Positions 16,693-24,846 of a DNA stretch of 64,000 nt are shown one piece after another. The translations under genes were made by a program, and so were the position numbers. A model generated the notes under the pieces. That model had not been told where the DNA came from. It did not search any database and was given only the letters and a program-made list of their open reading frames with translations. The stretch is from Roseburia sp. (lineage in GTDB: Bacteria > Bacillota > Clostridia > Lachnospirales > Lachnospiraceae), in NCBI GenBank assembly GCA_003483745.1, contig DMYD01000042.1:32362-96361 (forward strand), read 5' to 3'. Within the stretch, counting starts at the first letter, position 1. Every line of letters begins with the position of its first letter.

Positions 16693-18144
16693 ATGAGCAA
16701 AGTAAGAACAAGATTTGCACCAAGCCCTACAGGAAGAATGCATGTGGGAAATCTGCGTTCTGCATTATATGAGTTTTTAATTGCAAAACATGCGGGTGGA
16801 GATTTTATGCTTCGTATCGAAGATACGGATCAGGAACGTTTTGTTGAGGGTGCAGTTGATATCATATATCATACATTGGAGGAGACAGGACTTGTTCATG
16901 ATGAAGGACCGGATAAAGATGGTGGTTATGGTCCGTATGTACAAAGTGAGCGTATGAAGACCGGCATTTATATGAAATACGCAAAAGAACTGGTTGAAAA
17001 AGGTGAAGCATATTACTGCTTCTGTGACAAGGAACGTCTGGAATCTTTAAAGACAGAGGTGGATGGCAAAGAAATCATGATGTATGACAAACATTGTCTG
17101 CATTTGAGTAAAGAAGAGGTGGAGGCAAATCTTGCCGCAGGCAAGCCATTTGTGATCCGTCAGAATATCCCGAATGAGGGAACAACGACATTCCATGATG
17201 AATTATACGGTGATATTACGGTAGATAATGCGGAACTTGATGATATGATTCTGATCAAATCCGACGGATACCCAACCTATAATTTTGCAAACGTGGTTGA
17301 CGATCATACCATGAACATCACACATGTGGTACGTGGAAATGAGTATCTTTCTTCTTCGCCGAAATACCAGCGTCTGTATGATGCATTTGGCTGGGAGTCA
17401 CCGGTTTACATTCATCTGCCGCTGATCACGGATGAAAACCACAAGAAGCTTTCTAAGAGAAGCGGACATTCTTCCTTCGAAGATCTGTTAGAGCAGGGAT
17501 TTTTAAGTGAAGCAGTTGTAAACTATATCTCACTGCTTGGCTGGAGCCCGGAAGATAACAGAGAGATCTTTACTTTAGACGAACTGATCAAAGAATTTGA
17601 TTACCACAGAATCAGCAAATCACCGGCAGTTTTTGATTACACAAAATTAAAATGGATGAATGGCGAATACATCAAAGCGATGGATTTTGACAGCTTTTAT
17701 GAAAAAGCAGAGCCGTATATCCGCGAGGTAATCACAAAAGATCTTGATTTAAAGAAGATTGCTGCGATGGTAAAGACCAGAATTGAAGTATTCCCGGATA
17801 TCAAAGATCATATTGATTTCTTTGAGGCACTTCCGGAATATGATGTAGCAATGTATACACATAAGAAGATGAAAACAAATGCGGAGACTTCCTTAAAAGT
17901 ATTAAAAGATGTACTTCCTCTGTTAGAGGCACAGGAAGATTACAGCAATGATGCATTATATGCCACACTGTTAAAATATGTCGAAGAGACCGGCGTAAAG
18001 AACGGTTATGTCATGTGGCCGATCCGTACCGCTGTTTCCGGCAAACAAATGACACCGGGTGGCGCAACAGAACTGATGGAAGTACTTGGAAAAGAAGAAT
18101 CCATCGCACGTATAAAAAAAGGTATTGAATTATTAGGGCAGTAA
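16693..18144 (+). CDS. gltX: Glutamyl-tRNA synthetase
   Basis: A 483-residue class Ib aminoacyl-tRNA synthetase that charges tRNA-Glu. RFAPSPTGRMHVGNLRSALY at the N-terminus contains the HIGH-type motif (HVGN) and KKLSKRSG near residue 255 is the KMSKS loop. Length is normal for a Firmicutes GluRS, which often also charges tRNA-Gln; whether this one is non-discriminating cannot be read here. Start ATG behind AGGAGG. It stands alone between two terminators. Confidence 0.98.
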   Translation: MSKVRTRFAPSPTGRMHVGNLRSALYEFLIAKHAGGDFMLRIEDTDQERFVEGAVDIIYHTLEETGLVHDEGPDKDGGYGPYVQSERMKTGIYMKYAKELVEKGEAYYCFCDKERLESLKTEVDGKEIMMYDKHCLHLSKEEVEANLAAGKPFVIRQNIPNEGTTTFHDELYGDITVDNAELDDMILIKSDGYPTYNFANVVDDHTMNITHVVRGNEYLSSSPKYQRLYDAFGWESPVYIHLPLITDENHKKLSKRSGHSSFEDLLEQGFLSEAVVNYISLLGWSPEDNREIFTLDELIKEFDYHRISKSPAVFDYTKLKWMNGEYIKAMDFDSFYEKAEPYIREVITKDLDLKKIAAMVKTRIEVFPDIKDHIDFFEALPEYDVAMYTHKKMKTNAETSLKVLKDVLPLLEAQEDYSNDALYATLLKYVEETGVKNGYVMWPIRTAVSGKQMTPGGATELMEVLGKEESIARIKKGIELLGQ

Positions 18145-18155
18145 AAGTTTTTGTA

Positions 18156-18184
18156 GGCAGGGAGATTGTGAATTTCCCTGCCGT
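18156..18184 (+). terminator. Hairpin after gltX
   Basis: GGCAGGGA (18156-18163) and TCCCTGCC (18175-18182), then GTTT. The T-run is short, so termination may be partial and read into the helicase gene. Confidence 0.55.
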
Positions 18185-18210
18185 TTCAAATCTATGAATT
18201 GAGGTAATCT

Positions 18211-20055
18211 ATGAGCTTTAACGCATCTCAGACACGGGCAATCCATCACAAAAACGGACCAATGCTCGTTCTCGCCGGACCGGGTTCCGGAAAAACTCTT
18301 GTAATCACCGAACGTACAAAATATCTGATCGAAGAATGTGGGATAGATCCGGCACAGATCCTTGTTATCACGTTTACCAAAGCCGCTGCAACGGAGATGA
18401 AGCGCAGGTTTCAGCGGAAAATGAACCGGTCATGCCCGGTGACATTTGGCACATTTCATGCAGTTTATTTTGCCATTTTAAAACATGCATATAATTACAG
18501 CGCAGATAATATTGCAAGGGAGGAACAGCGCTATCAGTGTATGCGCGAGATCATAGCAAAAGAACATCTGACTTATGAGGATGAGACTGAGTTTATCACG
18601 TCCCTGTTAGGTGAGATCAGTCTGGTCAAAAACTCAGGGATCCAGATTACAAATTATTATTCGAAGAACTGTGCGGAGACCGTGTTTCGGAAGGTTTACC
18701 GTGACTATCATGAATTCCTGTACAAAAACAGACTGATCGACTTTGATGACATGTTAGTATACACGAAAGAACTTTTTGAACAGCGTGCCGATATCCTTGC
18801 TGCGTGGCAGAATAAATATCGTTATATTCTTATCGATGAGTTTCAGGATATCAACCGGATCCAGTATGACATTATAAAAATGTTAGCGGGTGAGCGGAAA
18901 AATTTGTTTATCGTGGGGGATGATGACCAGTCAATCTATCGTTTCCGTGGGGCAAAGCCGGAGATCATGTTACATTTTAAAGATGATTATCCAGAGGCAG
19001 AGACAGTTCTTCTGGATGTTAATTACCGTTCTTCAAAAAATATCGTGATGAGCGCCGGTTATCTTATCAGCCATAATAAAGAACGTTTTCGAAAGAAAAT
19101 TGAGGCGGCAGATCAGGAGAATATTCCGGTTGAGTGGCAGCAGTTTGAAAGCCAGCGAAAAGAAAATGCAAGAATCATCTGGGATATTCAGGAGGCAGTG
19201 GAGAGAGGTGCAAAGTATGAGGAGTTTGCAGTACTCTTTCGCACCAATACGCAGCCAAGACTTCTGATGGAACAATTGATGGAATATAATATTCCATTCC
19301 GTACAAGAGACACTGTGCCAAATTTATATGAACATTGGATCGCAAAAGATATTTTTGCATACATAAGAATTGCGATGGGGAGCAGGGAACGAAGAGATTT
19401 TTTACAGATTATGAACCGTCCGAAACGCTATATCAGCAGGGAATCTTTAGATGAGGAGACCGTGGCATTTGATGTGTGGGAATGGTATTACGAGGAGCAG
19501 CCATGGGTGGCAAAACGCATTGAAAAACTAGAGGGTGATATCCGTATGTTAGAGCATCTGAGTCCGTATGCAGCAATCAATTATATCCGGAAGGCCATTG
19601 GATATGACGAATTTTGTACAGAGTATGCGGATTACAGAAGAATCAAGGCGGATGATCTGTTTGATGTCTTAGATGAACTTTTGGATGCAGCAAGAGAATA
19701 TAAAACCTATGATGCCTGGTTTGACCACATTGAAAATTATACGAAAGAGTTGAAAGAGTTTTATCGTGTACAGAACCAGAATCCAAACAGCGTTGCATTG
19801 GCGACTTTACACAGCGCAAAAGGTTTAGAATATGAAAATGTCTATATCATCGACGTCAATGAGGGTGTTATGCCGTACAAAAAAGCAGTGCTGGAACAGG
19901 AAGTGGAAGAAGAAAGAAGAATGTTTTATGTGGGTATGACAAGAGCAAAAAAAAATCTGCATCTTTTTTCAGTAAAACAACTGAACCATAAAGATGCAGA
20001 AATTTCACGCTTCATCAAAGAAGCGCAGCCGCCGGAAAAGAGAGAGAAGGATTAA
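18211..20055 (+). CDS. UvrD/Rep/PcrA-family DNA helicase
   Basis: A 614-residue superfamily 1A helicase. Motif I AGPGSGKT, motif II LIDEFQDIN, motif III VGDDDQSIYRFRGA, motif V ATLHSAKGLEYENVYI and motif VI RRMFYVGMTRAK are all present. It is about 120 residues shorter than typical PcrA, ending soon after motif VI without the C-terminal RNA-polymerase-binding extension, so it is probably a paralogue rather than PcrA itself. A role in repair or recombination is expected. Its stop codon overlaps that of the convergent DUF1292 gene. Confidence 0.93.
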   Translation: MSFNASQTRAIHHKNGPMLVLAGPGSGKTLVITERTKYLIEECGIDPAQILVITFTKAAATEMKRRFQRKMNRSCPVTFGTFHAVYFAILKHAYNYSADNIAREEQRYQCMREIIAKEHLTYEDETEFITSLLGEISLVKNSGIQITNYYSKNCAETVFRKVYRDYHEFLYKNRLIDFDDMLVYTKELFEQRADILAAWQNKYRYILIDEFQDINRIQYDIIKMLAGERKNLFIVGDDDQSIYRFRGAKPEIMLHFKDDYPEAETVLLDVNYRSSKNIVMSAGYLISHNKERFRKKIEAADQENIPVEWQQFESQRKENARIIWDIQEAVERGAKYEEFAVLFRTNTQPRLLMEQLMEYNIPFRTRDTVPNLYEHWIAKDIFAYIRIAMGSRERRDFLQIMNRPKRYISRESLDEETVAFDVWEWYYEEQPWVAKRIEKLEGDIRMLEHLSPYAAINYIRKAIGYDEFCTEYADYRRIKADDLFDVLDELLDAAREYKTYDAWFDHIENYTKELKEFYRVQNQNPNSVALATLHSAKGLEYENVYIIDVNEGVMPYKKAVLEQEVEEERRMFYVGMTRAKKNLHLFSVKQLNHKDAEISRFIKEAQPPEKREKD

Positions 20056-20363
20056 TCATCCATCTCCTCGAAGGCTGCCTCGTCTAAAAGTTCGTCAAAA
20101 CGGTCGGATACAGCTTCGTATTCTTCATCATCCTCAATGTTATCAAGGGAAGGATTACCTTCGCTGTCTTCAGAATAACGATAAATAAATACTTCGCCTT
20201 CCTCGTTCTCCTCGCCATTTTCATCGAGTGGGAGAAGTGCAATGTAATCTTGTTCGCCAACCGTAAAAATAGTAAGAATTTCGCATTCTACCTGACTTCC
20301 GTCATCAAGATCAAGGGTTACAACGATATCTTCATCGTCATTGTTCTGGTTGAAATCACTCAT
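20052..20363 (-). CDS. DUF1292 protein (YrzB-like)
   Basis: A 103-residue, very acidic protein. The family core is VTLDLDDGSQVECEILTIF, then YIALLPLD and EVFIYRYSED; the rest is Asp/Glu-rich. DUF1292 is widespread in Firmicutes and its function is unknown. The ATG at 20363 is preferred because GAGAGGT lies just upstream; an in-frame ATG at 20438 has no such site. It converges on the helicase gene with a 4-base overlap at the stops. Confidence 0.92.
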   Translation of the reverse strand: MSDFNQNNDDEDIVVTLDLDDGSQVECEILTIFTVGEQDYIALLPLDENGEENEEGEVFIYRYSEDSEGNPSLDNIEDDEEYEAVSDRFDELLDEAAFEEMDD

Positions 20364-20445
20364 GCCGATACCTCTCTTTTTTGTAATGGTCCTAATAAAG
20401 ACAAAGACATCATAACATAATCGGGTGTGATTGAACATATTTTTC

Positions 20446-20474
20446 TATACAAAATGTAAAAAAAAAGGTATACT
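20446..20474 (+). promoter_or_regulatory. Candidate sigma-A promoter of the GH13-like gene
   Basis: TATACA (20446-20451), 17 bases with an A-run, TATACT (20469-20474). The -35 matches the consensus at four of six positions. Confidence 0.45.
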
Positions 20475-20525
20475 ATTTTTATTAGAAAAAGATACTGGGG
20501 TACGATAGAAAAGGTGGCAGACAGC

Positions 20526-22400
20526 ATGGATTACACGATCAGAGAGGGCAATTACGAAAAGTTAGGAGTACAGAAAAAGGATGATGCAGTGATTTTTACG
20601 TTCGAAGGTGAGAAAGAAGAGAACTGCAGCATTCTTTTTTATGGAAAAAAAGCAGAACCTGTCTGCAAAATTTTAGTGCCAAAGGAATATTGCCGGGGAT
20701 CCGTGCGTTCTGTGGCTGTAACCGGCAGGATATGGAAAAATTTAAAATATAATTACGAGATAAATGGAAAAATCATTACAGATACTTATGCGACACGCAT
20801 TATTGGCAGAGAAAAATGGAATGACCGAAATCGTTACGAAAATAATTACTTTATCTGCGGTGGCGCATATCCGCAAATGTTTGACTGGGAAAATGACAGA
20901 CAGCCGGAGATCGAAAGACGGCAGATGGTCATGTATAAGCTGCATGTGCGCGGATTTTCCATGGATGATACATCCTGTCCGAGAAAGGAACGGGGAACAT
21001 TCCGTGCGATCATTAATAAAATCCCATATCTGAAGGCATTGGGGATCACAACGATAGAGTTAATGCCTGCATACGAGTTTGAGGAGCAGGTGATCCCGAA
21101 AGAAACGGTTCTGCCGGATTATCTCAAGTGGGAAAGCCGCAGAGAGGATCTGATCAAACCTGAAAGTGTTAAGCCGGAGGAAAAAATTAATTACTGGGGA
21201 TATGTTCCGGGTAATTATTTTGCACCAAAGGCATCTTATAGCAGCAGCACAGATGCTGCATCTGAGTTTAGGGAACTGGTTCATGCACTGCATCAGAACA
21301 AAATGGAATGTGTGATGGAATTTTATTTTTCACCGGGGATGAATCAGAATGTGATTTTAGATGCACTACGATTCTGGGTTCGTGAGTATCACGTGGATGG
21401 ATTTCATCTGCAGGGAGAGTCATTGCCTGTTACGGCGGCAGCACAGGATCTTCTGCTTAGCAGGACAAAGCTGTTTTATACACATTTTGACCCGATCCTG
21501 CTGGAAAATGCAAAAAAATATCATCATTTGTATCTATACAGTGATGAATATCTGTACCCGGCAAGGAAAATGCTGAATCATATGGAGGGAAGCCTGAATG
21601 AACTGTTCTGCCAGCAGAGGAAGCAAAACAGTGTGGAAGGGTTTGTCAATTATATAACAAATAACAATGGATTTACGATGTGGGATCTGTTTTCCTATTG
21701 CGAAAAGCATAACCTGGATAACGGGGAAGACAACTGTGATGGAAATTGTTATAATTACAGCAGCAACTGCGGCGTGGAAGGATATACCAGAAAAAGGTAT
21801 ATCGATAATCTGCGTAAAAAGCAGGTTAGAAATGCATTGGCAATGGAGTTTTTAGCACAGGGCGTTCCGCTTATTTTAGGGGGCGATGAATTTTTAAATT
21901 CACAGCAGGGGAATAACAATGCTTACTGTCAGGATAATAAGACCGGCTGGTTAAATTGGAAGAACAGCAAAAAGGAAGCGTGGCTGTACGAATTTGTTAA
22001 AAAGTTAGCTGAATTCCGAAAAGAACATCCGATTATTGCATCAGAACATCCGATGGAGTTAAATGATTATGGAAGGAAGGGTTTTCCGGATCTTTCTTAT
22101 CATGGGGAGAGCGCATGGATTTCATCGATACCGGCTGACAGACAGGCAGCGGGAATGTTGTATTGTGGCGAATATGAAAAGAAAACAGATCAGACACCGG
22201 ATGATTATATCTATATTGGCTATAATTTTCACAGTGGTCTGTCACATCTTGCATTGCCAAAACTTCCGCAAAACAAGAAATGGTATCTTTTGATGAATAC
22301 GTCATTACAGGAATCATTTTTACAGGAAAAAGAAGTGATGGAAGACCAGCATCTTTTAGCGATTGAAGGGCAGTCGATCAGTATTTTGATTGGAATATAA
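20526..22400 (+). CDS. GH13 debranching-enzyme (GlgX/isoamylase) homologue, probably catalytically inactive
   Basis: About 624 residues. The fold is clear: KLHVRGFSMD, YLKALGITTIELMPAYEFEE, NYWGYVPGNYFAPKASYSS, VNYITNNNGFTMWDLFSY, FLAQGVPLILGGDEF and QQGNNNAYCQDN match GlgX/isoamylase. The catalytic regions are altered. Region I (normally D-V-V-Y-N-H) reads EFYFSP. Region II, normally DGFRFDL with the nucleophile Asp, reads DGFHLQG. Region IV, normally T-A-H-D-G-F, reads TNNNGF, so the His-Asp pair is lost. The acid Glu region is shortened and hard to align (LYSDEYL). Glucan binding may remain. ATG 20526 is chosen (AAGGTGG nine bases upstream); a GTG at 20514 is possible. DUF5662 follows. Confidence 0.85.
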   Translation: MDYTIREGNYEKLGVQKKDDAVIFTFEGEKEENCSILFYGKKAEPVCKILVPKEYCRGSVRSVAVTGRIWKNLKYNYEINGKIITDTYATRIIGREKWNDRNRYENNYFICGGAYPQMFDWENDRQPEIERRQMVMYKLHVRGFSMDDTSCPRKERGTFRAIINKIPYLKALGITTIELMPAYEFEEQVIPKETVLPDYLKWESRREDLIKPESVKPEEKINYWGYVPGNYFAPKASYSSSTDAASEFRELVHALHQNKMECVMEFYFSPGMNQNVILDALRFWVREYHVDGFHLQGESLPVTAAAQDLLLSRTKLFYTHFDPILLENAKKYHHLYLYSDEYLYPARKMLNHMEGSLNELFCQQRKQNSVEGFVNYITNNNGFTMWDLFSYCEKHNLDNGEDNCDGNCYNYSSNCGVEGYTRKRYIDNLRKKQVRNALAMEFLAQGVPLILGGDEFLNSQQGNNNAYCQDNKTGWLNWKNSKKEAWLYEFVKKLAEFRKEHPIIASEHPMELNDYGRKGFPDLSYHGESAWISSIPADRQAAGMLYCGEYEKKTDQTPDDYIYIGYNFHSGLSHLALPKLPQNKKWYLLMNTSLQESFLQEKEVMEDQHLLAIEGQSISILIGI

Positions 22401-22426
22401 AAAAGTAGTAAAGAGGGTAATGGAAC

Positions 22427-23065
22427 ATGATAAAGGCATGGAAACATTTGTGTACAATTCTGCATCACAAAAATCTGGTCCGGGCAGGTTGTTTTAAAAT
22501 CGGACTTTATAAGCAGGGATTGCTGCATGACATGTCAAAATATACACCGACAGAGTTTTTGGTAGGATGCAAATATTATCAGGGGACAATGAGTCCGAAC
22601 AATGCAGAACGTGCCGACAAAGGATATTCCTCGGCATGGCTTCATCATAAGGGAAGAAATAAACATCATATGGAATACTGGATTGATTACGGTGTCGGTG
22701 ATGGAAGAGATGGGCAGGAGCCGCATCGTGGAATCTGTGGCATGAAAATGCCGATCAGGTATGTTGCGGAAATGTATGTGGACCGTGTTTCTGCATCAAA
22801 AAATTATCAGAGGGATAAATTCAGAACGGATAGTCCGCTTCAGTATTATTTGAAGGGGAGAAAGTATTACATTTTAAATGAAGATACCAGGGCCATGCTG
22901 GAATTATTACTGGTCATGTTAGCAGTAAAAGGGGAGAATGAAGTAAATCATTTCCTGAAATATGAGGTATTAAAGGGAAAGGTTCCCTATGAGAAAGAAT
23001 ACCTCATAAATCTTAGAAAAAATTTGGAAAAAGACAGTGCATATCATCTGGAAGAGGAGCAGTAA
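22427..23065 (+). CDS. DUF5662 family protein
   Basis: A 212-residue cytoplasmic protein that I place in DUF5662. His-rich motifs GLLHDMSKYTPTEF, WLHHKGRNKHHMEYW and EPHRGICGMKMP suggest a metal site, perhaps HD-like, but this is unproven. The start is an ATG behind AGAGGG, 26 bases after the GH13-like gene, so they are probably co-transcribed. Its last 53 bases overlap the end of the convergent RluA-type gene. Function unknown. Confidence 0.75.
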   Translation: MIKAWKHLCTILHHKNLVRAGCFKIGLYKQGLLHDMSKYTPTEFLVGCKYYQGTMSPNNAERADKGYSSAWLHHKGRNKHHMEYWIDYGVGDGRDGQEPHRGICGMKMPIRYVAEMYVDRVSASKNYQRDKFRTDSPLQYYLKGRKYYILNEDTRAMLELLLVMLAVKGENEVNHFLKYEVLKGKVPYEKEYLINLRKNLEKDSAYHLEEEQ

Positions 23066-23906
23066 GAACAAAAGGCTCCCCCGTGATGGGATGTGAAAAT
23101 GTTAAGCGGTAGGAGTGAAGTGCCTGCCGTTTTATTGTTGTATCTGTTGGATTATAGAGAAAGTCTCCAATCAGAGGATGCCCGATTGATTTTAAATGGA
23201 CGCGGATCTGATGGGTGCGGCCGGTCTCTAAATGCAGTGACAGCAGGGATAATCCGTCATGATAAGCAAGGCGTCTGTAATGCGTGATGGCACGTTCGCC
23301 ATTTTGAAAATCAATCTGCCGCTCAATCGTGGATCCGTCCACGCGCCCGATCGGAGCGTCGATCGTTCCGGATTCGGGTGTCTTTCCGGAGGCGATGGCA
23401 ATATATTCTCTGGATATTTCCCGTCTGGCAGCTGCAGTGCTTAAAATAGCAGAGCTCAACATATGTTTTGCAATCAGGGTAAGCCCGGTCGTGTCCCGGT
23501 CGAGGCGGTTGACGCAGCGGAATGTATAGGGAATTCCCTGGCTGCTGTAATAACCGCAGACGGCATTTGCAAGTGTATGATCGTAATGATTGAGAGACGG
23601 GTGAATGGGCATACCTGCCGGTTTATTCACAGTAAGGATGTCCTCGTCTTCATAACAGATCGAAAGCGGCATGGAAACAGGTAAAATATGCGCGGAAGAC
23701 GTATTTTCCTCTAATCGGATAAAAAGTTCATCGCCGGTGGATAACCGTGTGCGCATATAAGCCCATACACCATTTAACAGAACACTTTGCGGTGTTTTTT
23801 TTAGTTGTACAAATACTGCATTGGGGTAGCCTTTTGAAGATAAGTATTCCCGAATGCTAAAAGAATTATATTCCGGTTCTATCCGGTAACTGAATTGTCG
23901 AATCAT
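23013..23906 (-). CDS. RluA-family RNA pseudouridine synthase
   Basis: A 297-residue enzyme that isomerises uridine in rRNA or tRNA. The catalytic motif is CVNRLDRDTTGLTLIAK (Asp in RLDRDT), with NKPAGMPIHPS upstream and LETGRTHQIRVHL, GHPLIGDFLY downstream. The frame is open farther upstream to 24110 but conservation begins at the ATG at 23906 (MIRQFSYRIEPEYN). No SD precedes it, and a TATAAT lies only six bases before the ATG, so the mRNA may be leaderless. Which uridine it modifies cannot be told. Confidence 0.92.
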   Translation of the reverse strand: MIRQFSYRIEPEYNSFSIREYLSSKGYPNAVFVQLKKTPQSVLLNGVWAYMRTRLSTGDELFIRLEENTSSAHILPVSMPLSICYEDEDILTVNKPAGMPIHPSLNHYDHTLANAVCGYYSSQGIPYTFRCVNRLDRDTTGLTLIAKHMLSSAILSTAAARREISREYIAIASGKTPESGTIDAPIGRVDGSTIERQIDFQNGERAITHYRRLAYHDGLSLLSLHLETGRTHQIRVHLKSIGHPLIGDFLYNPTDTTIKRQALHSYRLTFSHPITGEPFVLTAPLPDDMHCLFPNFF

Positions 23907-23912
23907 ATAAAT

Positions 23913-23941
23913 ATTATATAATAAAACTTTGGAAAAATAAA
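23913..23941 (-). promoter_or_regulatory. -10 box directly upstream of the RluA-type start
   Basis: On the minus strand TATAAT (23918-23913), preceded at 17 bases by a weak -35 TTTATT. A start of transcription at or next to the ATG (23906) would give a leaderless message. Confidence 0.4.
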
Positions 23942-24006
23942 TGGGGAAAAGCACGCACATCCTGGTCAAAACATAGAATGTATTAATAAAGCTTTTAAGG
24001 TGCGTT

Positions 24007-24630
24007 TTGAAAACATTCTTATCTCCACTTACACCAGAGCAGGAAAACGAATGCCTGAAAAATTTAAAAAAAGGTAGCCTTGAAGCAAGAAACGAGCTGA
24101 CACTCCACAATATGCGGCTGGTTGCGCATGTGGCAAAAAAATATCAGAACTCGGAAGAAGATATGGAGGATCTGATTTCAATCGGGACGATAGGACTGAT
24201 GAAGGCGATTGCAACTTATAAAGAAGATTATGGAAGCAAGCTGGCGACTTATGCAGCCAGGTGTATTGATAACGAATTGCTGATGTATTTTCGTGCAAAG
24301 AAAAAAGTGTCGCGTGAAGTGTCTTTGTATGAACCGATCGGTATGGATAAAGAGGGGAATCAGATCCATCTGCTTGATATTGTGGAGAGCGAGGAGCCGG
24401 ATGTCGTAGAACGGATAGAACGTACAAGACAAATTGAAAAATTACTTGGACTGGTTCCTAAAGTATTGCAGGAAAGGGAATTATACATTATTGTACATCG
24501 CTATGGACTTTTTGGGAATAAGGCAATGACGCAGAGAGAAATTGCTTCCGCTGTTGGAATTTCACGTTCCTATGTTTCACGTATCGAAAAAAAGGCACTG
24601 GATAAATTAAAAAAGAGTTTTTGTGAATAA
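24007..24630 (+). CDS. sigK: Sporulation sigma factor, SigK-like
   Basis: A 207-residue sigma-70 family factor. Region 2 (NMRLVAHVAKKYQNSEEDMEDLISIGTIGLMKAI, LATYAARCIDNELLM) and the linker EVSLYEPIGMDKEGNQI are closer to sigma-K than to sigma-E or others. Region 4 ends MTQREIASAVGISRSYVSRIEKKAL. The TTG at 24007 (AAGGTG five bases upstream) is the only usable start, so the hydrophobic pro-sequence of the B. subtilis protein is absent, as is known for Clostridioides difficile SigK. The gene is uninterrupted, with no skin element. It fits with the cotJ genes nearby and is divergent from the RluA-type gene. Confidence 0.8.
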   Translation: MKTFLSPLTPEQENECLKNLKKGSLEARNELTLHNMRLVAHVAKKYQNSEEDMEDLISIGTIGLMKAIATYKEDYGSKLATYAARCIDNELLMYFRAKKKVSREVSLYEPIGMDKEGNQIHLLDIVESEEPDVVERIERTRQIEKLLGLVPKVLQERELYIIVHRYGLFGNKAMTQREIASAVGISRSYVSRIEKKALDKLKKSFCE

Positions 24631-24632
24631 GC

Positions 24633-24662
24633 TTGTATTTGCTACTATGAATGTGTTATACT
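24633..24662 (+). promoter_or_regulatory. Candidate promoter and structured leader of comM
   Basis: TTGTAT (24633-24638), 18 bases, TATACT (24657-24662). A GC-rich hairpin follows at once: GGCGAC (24665-24670) with GTCGCC (24678-24683), or alternatively GGCGG (24671-24675) with CCGCC (24682-24686). The leader of about 175 bases to the comM TTG contains further small stems (for example CAGC-N-GCTG near 24790). No riboswitch class is recognised. Confidence 0.4.
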
Positions 24663-24846
24663 TAGGCGACGGCGGATGTCGCCGCCTTATGTTCGGATTT
24701 GTATAAAGTCTTAAAAGCTGGGTACAGACTACTCAGCTGTCAAACGTACCGGCTGTCATATGTATATGCTGGTGCAGATCAGTTGCAGCATTTCTGCTGT
24801 GATAATCAGATGAATCAGAGAAAAATGAATAAAAAGGAGGAATACA

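Noticed and set aside
20364..20438. Longer N-terminus for the DUF1292 protein
   Set aside because: The upstream 25 residues are unlike the family and the ATG at 20363 has a proper ribosome site.
23093..23684. Several short plus-strand frames
   Set aside because: All lie antisense to the RluA-type gene, which has an intact catalytic motif.
23972..23979. CATAGAAT upstream of sigK as a sigma-E/K -10 box
   Set aside because: It matches part of the mother-cell consensus but no convincing -35 is found at the right distance, and the same string is an arm of the palindromic repeat.
24029..24427. Open frame of 132 codons on the minus strand
   Set aside because: Antisense to sigK; translation has no family features.
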